A DNA stretch of 64,000 nucleotides from Ilumatobacter coccineus YM16-304 (GCF_000348785.1 NC_020520.1:3782001-3846000), one strand, 5' to 3'; shown: positions 51,488 through 61,199, counted from the stretch's first letter. Made by a program: numbers and translations. The notes: generated by a model from the letters alone, not told the origin.

Positions 51488-51493
51488 AACCTA
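51488..51493 (-). promoter_or_regulatory. -10 element of a probable leaderless promoter (M14 peptidase)
   Basis: On the minus strand TAGGTT ends 6 nt before the ATG at 51481. It lies between the start codon and the 36-bp repeat array. Confidence 0.5.
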
Positions 51494-51509
51494 CCGATCA
51501 CCTCCAGAC

Positions 51510-51866
51510 GACGATTTTCGCCCAGGCCAAATGTCGTCGCGACAGGGCGATATCTGCCCAGGCCAAAAGTCGTCGCCACAGGGCGATATCTGCCCAGGCC
51601 AAAAGTCGTCGCCACAGGATGATTTCTGCCCAGGCCAAATGCCGTCGCGACAGGGCGATATCTGCCCAGGCCAAATGTCGTCGCGACAGGATGATTTCTG
51701 CCCAGGCCAAATGTCGTCGCGACAGGGTGATATATGCCCAGGCCAAATGTCGTCGCCACAGGGCGATATCTGCCCAGGCCAAATGTCGTCGCCACAGGGC
51801 GATATCTGCCCAGGCCAAAAGTCGTCGCCACAGGGCGATATCTGCCCAGGCCAAAAGTCGTCGCGA
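51510..51866. repeat. Tandem array, ten 36-bp units (TGCCCAGGC family)
   Basis: The core GCCCAGGCC recurs every 36 bp at 51520, 51556, 51592, 51628, 51664, 51700, 51736, 51772, 51808 and 51844. The unit is GGGCGATATCTGCCCAGGCC then AAAAGTCGTCGCCACA; variants have GGATGATTTC, TGTCGTCGCGACA or TGCCG. No spacers occur. Frames through it read as artificial repeats (for example CPGQKSS), not a gene. The rest of the 550-bp gap, 51867-52031, shows no recognisable feature. Confidence 0.92.
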
Positions 51867-52031
51867 GAAGGTCTGGCGGCCAGCCCCGTTGCCTTCGACA
51901 ATGTGTCGAGGGCGCTCAGGGGCGCCGCTCGCAAGGCGCGTGGCGGCGACGTTGACTGTGGCCGTCACCGAGCCGCTCACGGAACGCAGCGAGCGGTGTT
52001 CCTGTGATGTCGACCACGTAGGCCGGGAGGT

Positions 52032-53288
52032 TCAGCCTTTGGCGCGGCCGGAGTAGCCGAAGAGCTTGCCGGCGACCTTGCGGATCTGGATCTCGTCAGA
52101 GCCTTCGGTGATCCGGTAGCGACGGTGATGCCGGTAGATGTGCTCGAAGGGCATCGCGCGGTTGTAGCCCTGGCCGCCGCAGGTCTGCATCGCCTGGTCG
52201 GCCGCGTTGCAGCAGAACCGGTTGGCGCGGTAATTGCACATCGCGACCTTGTCGGTGATCTCCATGTGGTCGATGCCTTCATCGAGCTGCCAGGCCGTCT
52301 TGTGGATCAACGCGCGCAGCATCTCGGCCTCGGCGGCGAGATCGGCGAGCGGGAACTGGATGGCCTGGTTCGTCGACAGCCGCTTTCCGAACGTGGTTCG
52401 CTCGTTCGCATACGCGACCGCCGTGTCGATGCAGTGCAGCCCGGCACCGAGCGACGAGGCGGCCTGCCGGATCCGGTTCTCGTGGACGAACAACTGCGCC
52501 GTCTGTAGCCCGAGCCCTTCCTCACCGAGGATGTCGTCGTTCGACACGCGGACCTCGTCGAGCTTCACGTGAGCGTGATCGGTCGGCATGTTGAAGGTCC
52601 ACATGAACTCCTGGATCTCGAAGCCAGGCGAGCTGGTCGGCGTGATGAAGCACGTGATGCCTCGACCGTCGCCAGGGTCACCCGACGTGCGAGCGAAGAT
52701 GTAGTCGTGGGTGGCGTGGTGCAGCCCGGTGTTCCAGGTCTTCTCGCCGGAGATGACCCATTCGTCGCCGTCACGCACTGCTGTGGTCTCCATCCACGTG
52801 GCGTCGGACCCGTGCAACGGCTCGGTGAGACCGAACCCGATTCGGGCCGTGCCCTCGAGCATCTTCGGGATCCACTCGGCCTGCTGGGCCTCCGATCCGT
52901 AGCGCTCCATCATCAACACGGTGACGAGGTTGCCCACGATCGAGCTCTCGTTCTGCAGGTCGTTGTGCAGACCGAGACCCTTCCGGGCGAGGTGCTCACG
53001 GATGATCGCCATCTCGAGATTGCCGGCGCCGTTGCCCCCGAAACGCTCGGGGAGTTGATGTCGGTAGAAACCGGCTTCGTCGGCGGCGACACGCATCCGA
53101 CGCAGCAGTGCTTCCCATTCGGCGTTGGGCAGCCCGTCGCGATCCCAGTCGGTGCGCGAATCCTCGCGACGGTGATCGAAGAACCGGATGTTGTCGTCCT
53201 CCTGCTCCATCGGCTTGATCGTCGATTCGATGAAGTCGTCGAGACGGCCGAGCAGTTCTTGTGTGGAGTCGGGGATGGCAAAATCCAT
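52032..53288 (-). CDS. Acyl-CoA dehydrogenase, ACAD10/11-like
   Basis: The 418-aa flavoenzyme has IGFGLTEPLHGSDATWMET (about residue 150), EWVISGEKTWNTGLHHATHD, an arginine-rich HENRIRQAASSLG segment and the C-terminal QTCGGQGYNRAMPFEHIYR and RITEGSDEIQIRKVAG (substrate/FAD loop). The long N-terminal region (DSTQELLGRLDDFIESTIKP) and DNIRFFDHRRED match ACAD10/11-type bacterial enzymes rather than the isovaleryl type at 43730. The likely reaction is alpha,beta-dehydrogenation of a branched or unusual acyl-CoA; the exact substrate is unknown. The ATG at 53288 is 7 nt after TACGGT. It lies downstream of the amidohydrolase gene on the same strand. Confidence 0.91.
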   Translation of the reverse strand: MDFAIPDSTQELLGRLDDFIESTIKPMEQEDDNIRFFDHRREDSRTDWDRDGLPNAEWEALLRRMRVAADEAGFYRHQLPERFGGNGAGNLEMAIIREHLARKGLGLHNDLQNESSIVGNLVTVLMMERYGSEAQQAEWIPKMLEGTARIGFGLTEPLHGSDATWMETTAVRDGDEWVISGEKTWNTGLHHATHDYIFARTSGDPGDGRGITCFITPTSSPGFEIQEFMWTFNMPTDHAHVKLDEVRVSNDDILGEEGLGLQTAQLFVHENRIRQAASSLGAGLHCIDTAVAYANERTTFGKRLSTNQAIQFPLADLAAEAEMLRALIHKTAWQLDEGIDHMEITDKVAMCNYRANRFCCNAADQAMQTCGGQGYNRAMPFEHIYRHHRRYRITEGSDEIQIRKVAGKLFGYSGRAKG

Positions 53289-53295
53289 GTCGCCG

Positions 53296-53301
53296 ACCGT
53301 A
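53296..53301 (-). promoter_or_regulatory. -10 element of a probable leaderless promoter (ACAD 2)
   Basis: On the minus strand TACGGT ends 7 nt before the ATG at 53288. Confidence 0.5.
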
Positions 53302-53415
53302 CGGCGACGATCGCGCTCGGGGAGAATCGAACGCCGCCGCCGACGATCCGGGTCGATCGATCACGAGCGTCTCGGGCGGCTGGCCAAAGCGCAAGCGCCA
53401 GAGAGCGGTGTCAGC

Positions 53416-53442
53416 GTCATCGGGTGTCTGACACCGGATGAC
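53416..53442. terminator. 27-bp near-perfect palindrome after the amidohydrolase gene
   Basis: GTCATCGGGTGTC, a T, then GACACCGGATGAC form 13-bp arms with one mismatch. The inner GGTGTCTGACACC is a perfect 13-bp palindrome. A further GGTGTCA at 53407 offers an alternative pairing. It sits 9 bp past the amidohydrolase stop and 128 bp upstream of the ACAD start. It may terminate the former or be an operator for the latter. Confidence 0.5.
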
Positions 53443-53450
53443 TGGCTTGG

Positions 53451-55292
53451 TCAGCTGGCCCGGCCCAGTTCGTGCGCGACGCTGCAGATGCAGCCAACCG
53501 ACTCCGTCCCGGCGGCGTGGAGCCGGTGGAGGTTGGCCCGATGTTGTCGACGCGCCGAGGAGCGCCCGACAGAGAGGTCTCGCCGCGAACCTCCGGCGGG
53601 GACGGGATACCAACGGCCCTCGTAGAAGGTGCCGACGACGTCGATGTCGTCGAGCGCTTCGGGGTCGGAGTCGAGCGGGTTGCGGTCGACGACCGTGAAG
53701 TTGGCGAGTTTCCCGGGCTCGATCGAACCGAGTTCGTGTTCGAGCCGCCACGACTGCGCGGCGTCGATGGTGACCGCCCGCAACGCTTCGGCGATCGTGA
53801 TCCGCTGCTCCGGGCCGGCGACACGACCGGACTGCGTGACGCGATTGACCGCGCACGACATCATGCCGATCGGGTCGCTCCTCCCCATCGGCAGGTCTGA
53901 GTGGAAGCTCAGCGGGATGTTTCGGTCGAGCACCGAGCGATGACGAGTCATCACATCGGCGCGTGCTGAACCGAGACCCACTTCTCCGAACTTGTCGGCG
54001 AATCCGACCGGGTAGTACGGATTCGAGCTCACGACGCAGCCGAGCCGGGCGATCCGATCGACCTGGTCTTCGGTCGAGTTCGCGAAGTGCACGATGACCG
54101 TTCGGTGGTCGGGGCGAGGGTTCTCGCGCATGCGCCGTTCGATCGTGTCGAGCACCATGTCGAGTCCGGCGTCGCCGTTGACGTGGATGTGGAGTTGGAA
54201 CCCGTGGTCCCAGTAGAGCTTTGCCCGGTCGTCGAACACGTCGGGTTCCATCAGCCAGGTTCCGTGATGGTGAGGGTTCGGGTTTCCGTCTCGGTCGAGG
54301 TACGGGTCGGACATCTGCATGAGTTGGCTGATGATCGCCCCATCGGCGAAGAGCTTGACCTGCTTCTCGAAGAAGCGCACCTTGCCGGTGGGTGCCATCG
54401 CGAGTTCGCGTTCGGCGCGTGCCAACGCATCGTCGTGCGACATGCCTTGCTCGGCAGGCCCGCGACCGTCGGTGAGGAAGAACGACGAGAACGGGGTGTC
54501 GTCGGCCCCGAGGATGGCCTCGTACAGCTCCCACGCTCCGGGGACGAGGATCGCTCCCGGCTCGTTGAACGCGGTGACCCCGTTCTGGTGCAGATAGCGG
54601 ACCATCTGTTGGAGTCCGTTGATGAAGCGGCCGGGCTCGAACAGGATCGGCGTGACGAGCGGGAACACGAGCACGAAGTTTCCCCGCTCCCAGAAGTGTC
54701 CGCGTTCGATGCTGGCGGTGTCGGCTATGCCCGCGTCGAGCGTCCCCGCCGCGACTTCGGCAGCGAGGTCGCGGTCGAGCAGACCGAGCTGTTGGAGCGC
54801 CGGCGTGTTGAGGTAGAACTCGTGACACGACCGTTGCCACACCCCGATGGGGCGGGTGTCGTTGACCGAATCGAGGATCTCGCGGCTGAGTTCTCCGTGC
54901 CAGAGCTCGTGATAGCCCCACGAGAACAGCCACTCGTCGGGGTCGAGTCGGCCGTCGGCCGCTCGCAGCCGCTCGACGTATTCTTCGTGCGAATGAGCTG
55001 CCGGGTGGGTCACGTCGGGCAGCACCCAGTCCTCGGTGGCGATGACCTCCGTCGCCAGCGTCGTGGCACCGAGGATCGGATGCAGGTGCTGGTCGATGAG
55101 GCCGGGCAAGATCACCCGGCCCGCACATGACTCGTCGACGTCGTAGGGCTCGTCGGCGAGCGCAGCGATCACGTCGTCGAGCATCCCGACCGCCACGATG
55201 CGATCGCCTCGGACTGCCACGGCGTTCGCGGCCGGGCACCGATCGCTGACGGTCACCACGGCCGCGGCGGTGTGAATCGTGATTCCGCTCAT
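53451..55292 (-). CDS. Amidohydrolase-family metal-dependent hydrolase (YtcJ-like)
   Basis: The 613-aa protein belongs to the amidohydrolase-3 group. Metal ligands are seen in LPGLIDQHLHPILG (HxH, about residue 67), FQLHIHVNGDAGLDM (about 315), TVIVHFANSTEDQ (about 345) and LSFHSDLPMG (Asp, about 405). The N-terminal small beta domain (TAAAVVTV...AVAVRGDRIVAVG) and the C-terminal GSIEPGKLANFTVVDRNPLD are characteristic. Members hydrolyse amide or imine bonds of small molecules. The substrate is unknown. No signal peptide is present. The ATG at 55292 is 6 nt after TAGGTT, so the mRNA may be leaderless. A palindrome follows the stop. Confidence 0.88.
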   Translation of the reverse strand: MSGITIHTAAAVVTVSDRCPAANAVAVRGDRIVAVGMLDDVIAALADEPYDVDESCAGRVILPGLIDQHLHPILGATTLATEVIATEDWVLPDVTHPAAHSHEEYVERLRAADGRLDPDEWLFSWGYHELWHGELSREILDSVNDTRPIGVWQRSCHEFYLNTPALQQLGLLDRDLAAEVAAGTLDAGIADTASIERGHFWERGNFVLVFPLVTPILFEPGRFINGLQQMVRYLHQNGVTAFNEPGAILVPGAWELYEAILGADDTPFSSFFLTDGRGPAEQGMSHDDALARAERELAMAPTGKVRFFEKQVKLFADGAIISQLMQMSDPYLDRDGNPNPHHHGTWLMEPDVFDDRAKLYWDHGFQLHIHVNGDAGLDMVLDTIERRMRENPRPDHRTVIVHFANSTEDQVDRIARLGCVVSSNPYYPVGFADKFGEVGLGSARADVMTRHRSVLDRNIPLSFHSDLPMGRSDPIGMMSCAVNRVTQSGRVAGPEQRITIAEALRAVTIDAAQSWRLEHELGSIEPGKLANFTVVDRNPLDSDPEALDDIDVVGTFYEGRWYPVPAGGSRRDLSVGRSSARRQHRANLHRLHAAGTESVGCICSVAHELGRAS

Positions 55293-55298
55293 CGTCTG

Positions 55299-55304
55299 AA
55301 CCTA
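55299..55304 (-). promoter_or_regulatory. -10 element of a probable leaderless promoter (amidohydrolase)
   Basis: On the minus strand TAGGTT ends 6 nt before the ATG at 55292, the same hexamer as at 51488 and 48626. Confidence 0.5.
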
Positions 55305-55364
55305 GTGCTGCTCCGCGACGTCAGAGGCTGCGCACCAAGCTCACTGCGGAGTCGCTGGGCCGGG

Positions 55365-58300
55365 TCAGGGAGCGGTGGCTTGTGTGCAGGTCGTGGCTGA
55401 GCTGTAGCCGGTGTCGGCGATGACGGTCTCCAGCGCGGTTCCCGGGTCACCGCCGTCGTCGTTCGATGCGTCGAGCCAGGTCTGGACATCGGCGGGGAGC
55501 GATCCGGCGAGGTCGACCATCGAGTAGCGGGCACCCTGTCCGTCGATGGTCACGTCGTTCGTCGCTCCGGAGAACGAGTTGTCGGACAGGTCGAGGCACA
55601 TCGCAGCCGCGAGTCCTCCGGCTCCAGGCACCGTGAGCGCGGCCCCGGTCGTCGCGCCGGAGAATGTGGAGTCGGTCGCCACGATGTTCATCTCGGCAGC
55701 GTTGGCGACCTCGGCGGTCAAGCCGTCGCCGCCGGCGTCGACCCGTCGCAGCAGCACGTCGAGCGCGGTCTGGAACGCAGCGCTGGTGTCGTAGTTCATG
55801 TCGATGCCGGAGCCGGACGTCGGCTGGAGCGACGAGTCCTCGATGACGAGATCGAGTTCGGCGCCCGAACCGATCGCCGTCACGTCGACGGCGAGTCCGC
55901 CGGTGCTCGCTGGCGCTCCGGAGTGCTCGACGTCGTCGAGCAGCACACGGGTCGACACCGACGCGAAGATCTCGAGGTCGACGGCGACGTCGGACGGGTC
56001 GGTGATCGTCACGTTCGCCGGGGCACCGCCCGTCGTGTCGTCGGGATCATCCGCTCCCGGGTGCCCGACGGTGGCCAGGAACTCGCCGGTGCCTTCGCCT
56101 CGCAGAAACACCCCGGTCGCGCCGCCGTTGGTGACGAGTCGCTCGACGACAGCGGTCATGTCGGTCGTTCCGAAGTTGCGGACGTCGACGGCTCGCCCGT
56201 TGGGCCCGGGCTGGGTGATCGTCGAGTGCTGGCCATCGGAAGCGGTGAGCGTGAAGGCGCCCGCCGTTCCGTTGGCGATCGCGGCGATCGCTGCGTCGCC
56301 GCCGAATCCGGTGATGCTGATGTCGCTGATCGTGACGTCGGCCGAGTTCTGGGCGTACACCGCCCGCCCGGCCGACCCGTCGACCGTCATCGACGAGATC
56401 GTGATCGGAGCAGTCGTGTTCCACAGGCTGATCGCATTTGCGGCGGTGTCGCCGGTGATCGCACCACCGTCGAGCGTCAACGCTCCGGGCCCGTCGACTC
56501 CGAAGATCGAGACCGCGCCGCCGGCCCCTCCCGCCGACACGGAGTCGAAGGTGACGCCGGCGACGGGAATCGTCGAGTTGGTGAGGACGAGGGCCGCTCC
56601 CCCGCCCGTGTTCGACAGCTCGTTGGTTCCGCTGGCCGGCGACACGACGGTGATGGCACTGCCGACAGCTTGGAACGCCGGGAGTGAGGACGAGACGTCG
56701 ATGTCGATGCCTCCGACGAACGAGACGCCGCCGGACACGTTGCTGACGTCGACGCCCGACGCCGGACCGCTCGCCGAGACCAGTCCGGTGAACTCGACGA
56801 GACCCGACGTACGGTCCTGGACCCGCACGCTGTGGCCCGTGTCGGCCGCGACGGTACCGGCGTACGAGACGGCGCCGGAGCCACCGGTGACCCAGACGGC
56901 TCGTGACAGCGCGTTCTGGATCGCACCGCCGTCGATGTCGACCGAACCCGACACGTCGTCGAGCACCACCCCGTAGGTACCGAACGCTGTCACCGCGTCG
57001 CCGAGCACCAGCGACCCCATCGTCACATCGGCCGCTGACCTCGTGACTCGAACACCGACGGAGCCGCCCACCGAACTCGTCTGCCCGGACACGGCAAACG
57101 TGCCGGCGGCGATGTCGGTGAGCACGACGCCGCTCCCGCCGTTGTCGGGCGTGGACGTGAGCGAGGCGGCAGCGAATGCGAGGTCGGTGACGTTCGCGAG
57201 GTTCACGGAGCCGACCGTCGTGCCGGTGATGGCCGATGCCGGGTCGGTGGCGAACCGCGTCGCGCCGTCGACCGTGATGACCTGCCCGTACCGGAACCCG
57301 CCGCCACCCGCGACGTGTTGCCCATCGAGGGTCGCGACGCCCAGATCGACCGAGCCGACCGAGTCGAGGATCACGGTGCCGACGCCGGTGGCGAGCACGT
57401 TGTCGACCGATTCGAGGTCGATGGTCCCCGACGTGTTGTTCATCGAGAGCACGATGCCGCTGGTCGTGCGGAGGGTTTCGCCCTGACCGGTCGAGTCGAC
57501 GATGTCGAGTCGTCCACCGGAGGTCGACACGGCGGTTCCGCTCGTCGTGTCGACCTCGAGACCGCCCTCGAACGCCACGACCGCCGCTGACGGGTTGGCC
57601 GAACTGACGTGCACGCCGGTCTCGGTGGTGATGTCGACATCGACGTACTCGCTGAACGTCGTCGAGGCGGTGCTCGATGCGGGCGTGGTGACCGAGATGC
57701 CGGTGCCGCCGGTGATCGTGACCGGGCCGTCGAACGACGTCGAGCCGTCGGCGTTGCCCACGAGGTGGAGCCCGGCGCCGTCGTTCAGATCGATCGCCCC
57801 CGAGAACATGGTCGAACCGCTTGCGGTGTTGAGGATTCCGACGCCGGTACCACCGCTGTCGGAGATCGCGCCGGTCAGCGTCGTGGTTCCCTGGCGCCCG
57901 GAGATCGAGACGGCGCCGTCGTTCGAGACCGGCACGCCGACGGTGCCCCCGTACGAGACGGCGGCGGACCCGGTGAGGATCGACAGTCCCGTGCCGGCGT
58001 TGCCGTGGATCGAGCCGTCGGTGATGGTGACCGGCCCGGCGTTGCCGGCGATGACGACTCCCCCGGACCCCGAACCGAACACGGCCAGGTCGTCGATCGT
58101 GACCGACGCGGCGGGTGTCGACCCGGCGATGGCGACCGCATCGGCCGACGTGGTGCCCTCGACCGCCGGGAAGACGGCGAGGGTGCCGGTCACCGCGAGG
58201 TCGCCCACGAGTCCGTCGATGTCGAAGCCGTGGAAACCGACGCCGAAGTGCGCGACGTGGTGCAGCGAGATGTCGCCGACACCGTCGGCCGACCATCCGT

Positions 58301-61199
58301 CGCCGCGGCCCGACGGCCCGGATCCGGTGTTCCGAGTCGCCACGCTGTCGACGATCACGCCGCTCGCCAGTTCGATGCCGATCTCACCACTGCCGGTCGT
58401 GGTGATCTCAGGGCGCAAGACACCGCCGTTCGGCGCGAGCAGTTGTGTGCCGTCGGCCGACAGCCCAACGGGCTCGCCGATCAACCGCTGGTCGGTCTGG
58501 AGTGGCAGCCCGCCCTCGTAGACGCTCCCCGTGTAGAGGAAGATCGTGTCGCCGGGGTCGTCGAGGTCTGCCGTTTCGCCGTTCAACGAGTCGAGCCCGT
58601 CGAAGGGAGACGTCGAACGACCGTCGCCACCGGCCGGAGCCGCCGAATCGACGTACCAGACCGGTGCCGACACCTCGATCGTGGCGGTCGCCGTCGACGT
58701 GGCCGTGCCGTCGGTGATCGTGTACTCGAACGAGTCGGTCGGCAACGGTGCCACGTCGCTCCCGAAGCCAGGTGCCGGCGTGAAGACGAACGTCCCGTCG
58801 TCGTCCACCACGACGGTGCCACCCTCGGCGGTGGTCGCCGTGAACGGAGCCGCGCCGCCGACCGCCTCGACGTCGGACACGCTCAACGTGTCGGCGTCGG
58901 CCTGTCCGGCGTCGCCGTCGGTGTCGTTGTCGAGCAAGCTGCCCGCCACCGCCCGCTCGATGCCGGTGCCGGCGGCAGCGCCGACCTTCAGCGTGGTGTT
59001 GCCGATGGCGTTGCGATCGTTCGCACTGCCCGGCGTGACGTCGGACGCGAACACGTCGTCGACCGCCAGTGGAGCATCATTCACACACGTCACCGCCATC
59101 GCGATCGTCGCAGTCGAGCCTCCGGGCTCGAGGGTGTAGGTGAAGTCGTCGGTCGGCGACCCGTCGTTGCAATAGCCGGGATCGGGCTCGTATGTCAGAT
59201 CGGCGCCACCGTTGGTGATCTCGGCCGTCCCGTTGACCGGGTCGGTGATGGCGACGATCGAGATCGGCCCGCCGTCGACGTCGGTGTCGTTGGCCAGCGG
59301 CATGATCGTCAGCGGCGTGTCGTCCTCGGCGATCACGAAGCCGACGCCCTCGTCGTCGACCGCGACCGGTGCGTCGGGGACACACGTCACCGTGACCGAC
59401 ACGGTCGCTGTGCCGCCGCCCGGCGCAAGGGTGTAGATGAAGTCGTCGGTCGGCGATCCGTCGTTGCACGCGTCGGCGTCGGGCGTGTAGGCGACGGTCG
59501 CACCGTCGGTGGTCGCCACCCCGTCGCCCGGCTGGGTCACCGAGGCGATGCTGATCGGGCCGCCGTCGACGTCGGTGTCGTTGGACAACACGTCGATCGA
59601 CGTGGTGGCCGCATCTTCGGTCATGGTCGACGCGTCGTCGACGGCGCTCGGAGCGTCGTCGATGCACGTGACCGTCACGCTGACCGTGGCCGTGGTCGGG
59701 CCGGGTTCGGCGGTGTAGGTGAACTCGTCGGGTTCGTCGCCGGTGTTGCAGTAGTTCGCCTGCGGGATGTACCTGACATCGTCGCCGTCGTTGGTGATGG
59801 CAACCGAGCCGTTGGCCGGCTGCGTCACCGCGGTCACGGTGTCGGTACCGACGTCGTTGGCCAACACGTCGAACTGGTTGAACCCCGAGTCTTCGTCGAT
59901 GGCGAACTCGTCGTCGACCGCCTGCTCACCGTTTCCGAACCAACCGTTGACGTCGATGATCACGTCGACGGGCGAGCTCGCCAGCACACATGCCGTGCCG
60001 TCGGCGGCCAGCGGCGTGAGCGCGGCATTGGAGATCGGTTCGCCGAGCCGGAAGTTGAGCGAGGCCGTGCCGTTCCACTCCTCGTCACACGGGAAGATCG
60101 CCAGGAAGCCTGCGGCCGTCGAGCGGGCGACCGCCACGTTCAACGACACGGCATCGACTCCCGTCGGGGGCACGCCGCCCTCTCCGGCCAGCGTGATCGC
60201 GAGCGGCTCGAACGGAGTGAGGCGTCCGATCGGGATGTCGCCGACACCATCTCGCGTGTCGGCGACACGGGTCGGTTCGAGCGCCTCGAACCCGCCGTCG
60301 TCGGCGAACCAAGCAGAGATGTCGACCACGAGATCGACCGACGCCGAGTTGTAGAAGCAGATCTCGCCGTTCTCATCGAGCGGTGCGATGACCGAGTTGG
60401 CGACAGGGTCGGTCACTCGGTGATTGAGGTTGGCGGTGCCCTGGTAGCCGTCGGCACACGGGTACACCGACACGAACCCTGGTGCCGTGCCCTTGACCGC
60501 GGCGACGCTCAACAACACCGCCGACACACCGGACTCGGGAACACCGGCCACACCGGCGACCTCGATCGGGAAGGGCGTCTCGACCGCTGGCTTCGCCGTC
60601 TTCACGGCAACTGCGCCGTCACCCGTGCGGGTGTCGAACAACCGGGTTGCAGCAAGCGGCCGGAGCGGACCGCCGTCGGCGAGGTAGCCGCTCGTGTCGA
60701 CGATGACGTGGGCCGGTGCCGACGCTGCGATGCACACCGCACCGTCGACGTCGAGCTGCGCGAGGACCTGGACAGCGATGGCGGACGAACCGGTCGCCGG
60801 CGCGGTGTAGTTGAGCCTGGCGGTACCGTCGTCGCCATCGGCGCACGGGTACACGGCGAGGTAGCCGGTCCGGGCCACCGCGGTGACGGCGACGTTCAGG
60901 TCGACCGCTGCGACACCGTCGTTCGGAATGCCCGCTTCCCCGGCGAGGTCGAGCACCAGCGGCACCCCTGGTGTGAGCCGACCGATCGGCACCTGGAGCG
61001 CCGCCGTGACGTCGCCGCGAGTGTCGGCGACGCGGGCAACCGGCACGGCCTGGTACGCCGGAGCGACCGAGAGTTCTGCCGTGGCGTGCACGGCGCCGGT
61101 GTGCGTCTCTGCCGCGACGGTCACCGGCACGAGCATCGACCCGACCAACGACGCGACAGCGATCAGCACGGCTCCGACACGGCGCTTCGACAAGACCAT
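55365..61199 (-). CDS. Large secreted protein with Ig-like repeats and parallel beta-helix
   Basis: The 1,944-aa protein has a signal peptide (GAVLIAVASLVGSMLVPVTV, residues 9-28, cleavage near AAE). Residues 50-420 hold three copies of an actinobacterial surface domain, each starting RxxDTR (RVADTRGDV, RLFDTRTGDG, RVADTRDGV) with a later VYPC or IFPC and a VDxxGW/Y segment. Residues 421-845 are tandem cadherin/Ig-like domains, each opening VDD and closing with VTVTC. From about 846 (VDSAAPAGGDGRSTSPFDGL) to the C-terminus is a right-handed parallel beta-helix of repeated G-V-x-I, G-N-x-x-x turns. No LPxTG-like tail or membrane anchor is seen, so attachment, if any, is non-covalent. An adhesin or polysaccharide-binding role is plausible but unproved. 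Confidence 0.85.
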   Translation of the reverse strand: MVLSKRRVGAVLIAVASLVGSMLVPVTVAAETHTGAVHATAELSVAPAYQAVPVARVADTRGDVTAALQVPIGRLTPGVPLVLDLAGEAGIPNDGVAAVDLNVAVTAVARTGYLAVYPCADGDDGTARLNYTAPATGSSAIAVQVLAQLDVDGAVCIAASAPAHVIVDTSGYLADGGPLRPLAATRLFDTRTGDGAVAVKTAKPAVETPFPIEVAGVAGVPESGVSAVLLSVAAVKGTAPGFVSVYPCADGYQGTANLNHRVTDPVANSVIAPLDENGEICFYNSASVDLVVDISAWFADDGGFEALEPTRVADTRDGVGDIPIGRLTPFEPLAITLAGEGGVPPTGVDAVSLNVAVARSTAAGFLAIFPCDEEWNGTASLNFRLGEPISNAALTPLAADGTACVLASSPVDVIIDVNGWFGNGEQAVDDEFAIDEDSGFNQFDVLANDVGTDTVTAVTQPANGSVAITNDGDDVRYIPQANYCNTGDEPDEFTYTAEPGPTTATVSVTVTCIDDAPSAVDDASTMTEDAATTSIDVLSNDTDVDGGPISIASVTQPGDGVATTDGATVAYTPDADACNDGSPTDDFIYTLAPGGGTATVSVTVTCVPDAPVAVDDEGVGFVIAEDDTPLTIMPLANDTDVDGGPISIVAITDPVNGTAEITNGGADLTYEPDPGYCNDGSPTDDFTYTLEPGGSTATIAMAVTCVNDAPLAVDDVFASDVTPGSANDRNAIGNTTLKVGAAAGTGIERAVAGSLLDNDTDGDAGQADADTLSVSDVEAVGGAAPFTATTAEGGTVVVDDDGTFVFTPAPGFGSDVAPLPTDSFEYTITDGTATSTATATIEVSAPVWYVDSAAPAGGDGRSTSPFDGLDSLNGETADLDDPGDTIFLYTGSVYEGGLPLQTDQRLIGEPVGLSADGTQLLAPNGGVLRPEITTTGSGEIGIELASGVIVDSVATRNTGSGPSGRGDGWSADGVGDISLHHVAHFGVGFHGFDIDGLVGDLAVTGTLAVFPAVEGTTSADAVAIAGSTPAASVTIDDLAVFGSGSGGVVIAGNAGPVTITDGSIHGNAGTGLSILTGSAAVSYGGTVGVPVSNDGAVSISGRQGTTTLTGAISDSGGTGVGILNTASGSTMFSGAIDLNDGAGLHLVGNADGSTSFDGPVTITGGTGISVTTPASSTASTTFSEYVDVDITTETGVHVSSANPSAAVVAFEGGLEVDTTSGTAVSTSGGRLDIVDSTGQGETLRTTSGIVLSMNNTSGTIDLESVDNVLATGVGTVILDSVGSVDLGVATLDGQHVAGGGGFRYGQVITVDGATRFATDPASAITGTTVGSVNLANVTDLAFAAASLTSTPDNGGSGVVLTDIAAGTFAVSGQTSSVGGSVGVRVTRSAADVTMGSLVLGDAVTAFGTYGVVLDDVSGSVDIDGGAIQNALSRAVWVTGGSGAVSYAGTVAADTGHSVRVQDRTSGLVEFTGLVSASGPASGVDVSNVSGGVSFVGGIDIDVSSSLPAFQAVGSAITVVSPASGTNELSNTGGGAALVLTNSTIPVAGVTFDSVSAGGAGGAVSIFGVDGPGALTLDGGAITGDTAANAISLWNTTAPITISSMTVDGSAGRAVYAQNSADVTISDISITGFGGDAAIAAIANGTAGAFTLTASDGQHSTITQPGPNGRAVDVRNFGTTDMTAVVERLVTNGGATGVFLRGEGTGEFLATVGHPGADDPDDTTGGAPANVTITDPSDVAVDLEIFASVSTRVLLDDVEHSGAPASTGGLAVDVTAIGSGAELDLVIEDSSLQPTSGSGIDMNYDTSAAFQTALDVLLRRVDAGGDGLTAEVANAAEMNIVATDSTFSGATTGAALTVPGAGGLAAAMCLDLSDNSFSGATNDVTIDGQGARYSMVDLAGSLPADVQTWLDASNDDGGDPGTALETVIADTGYSSATTCTQATAP

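Noticed and set aside
51531-52007. Open frames through the 36-bp array (repeated CPGQKSS-type peptides)
   Set aside because: 36 is a multiple of three, so any stop-free unit gives an open frame in several phases on both strands. There is no ribosome binding site or conserved product. The same applies to frames through 4377-4628 and 43304-43664.
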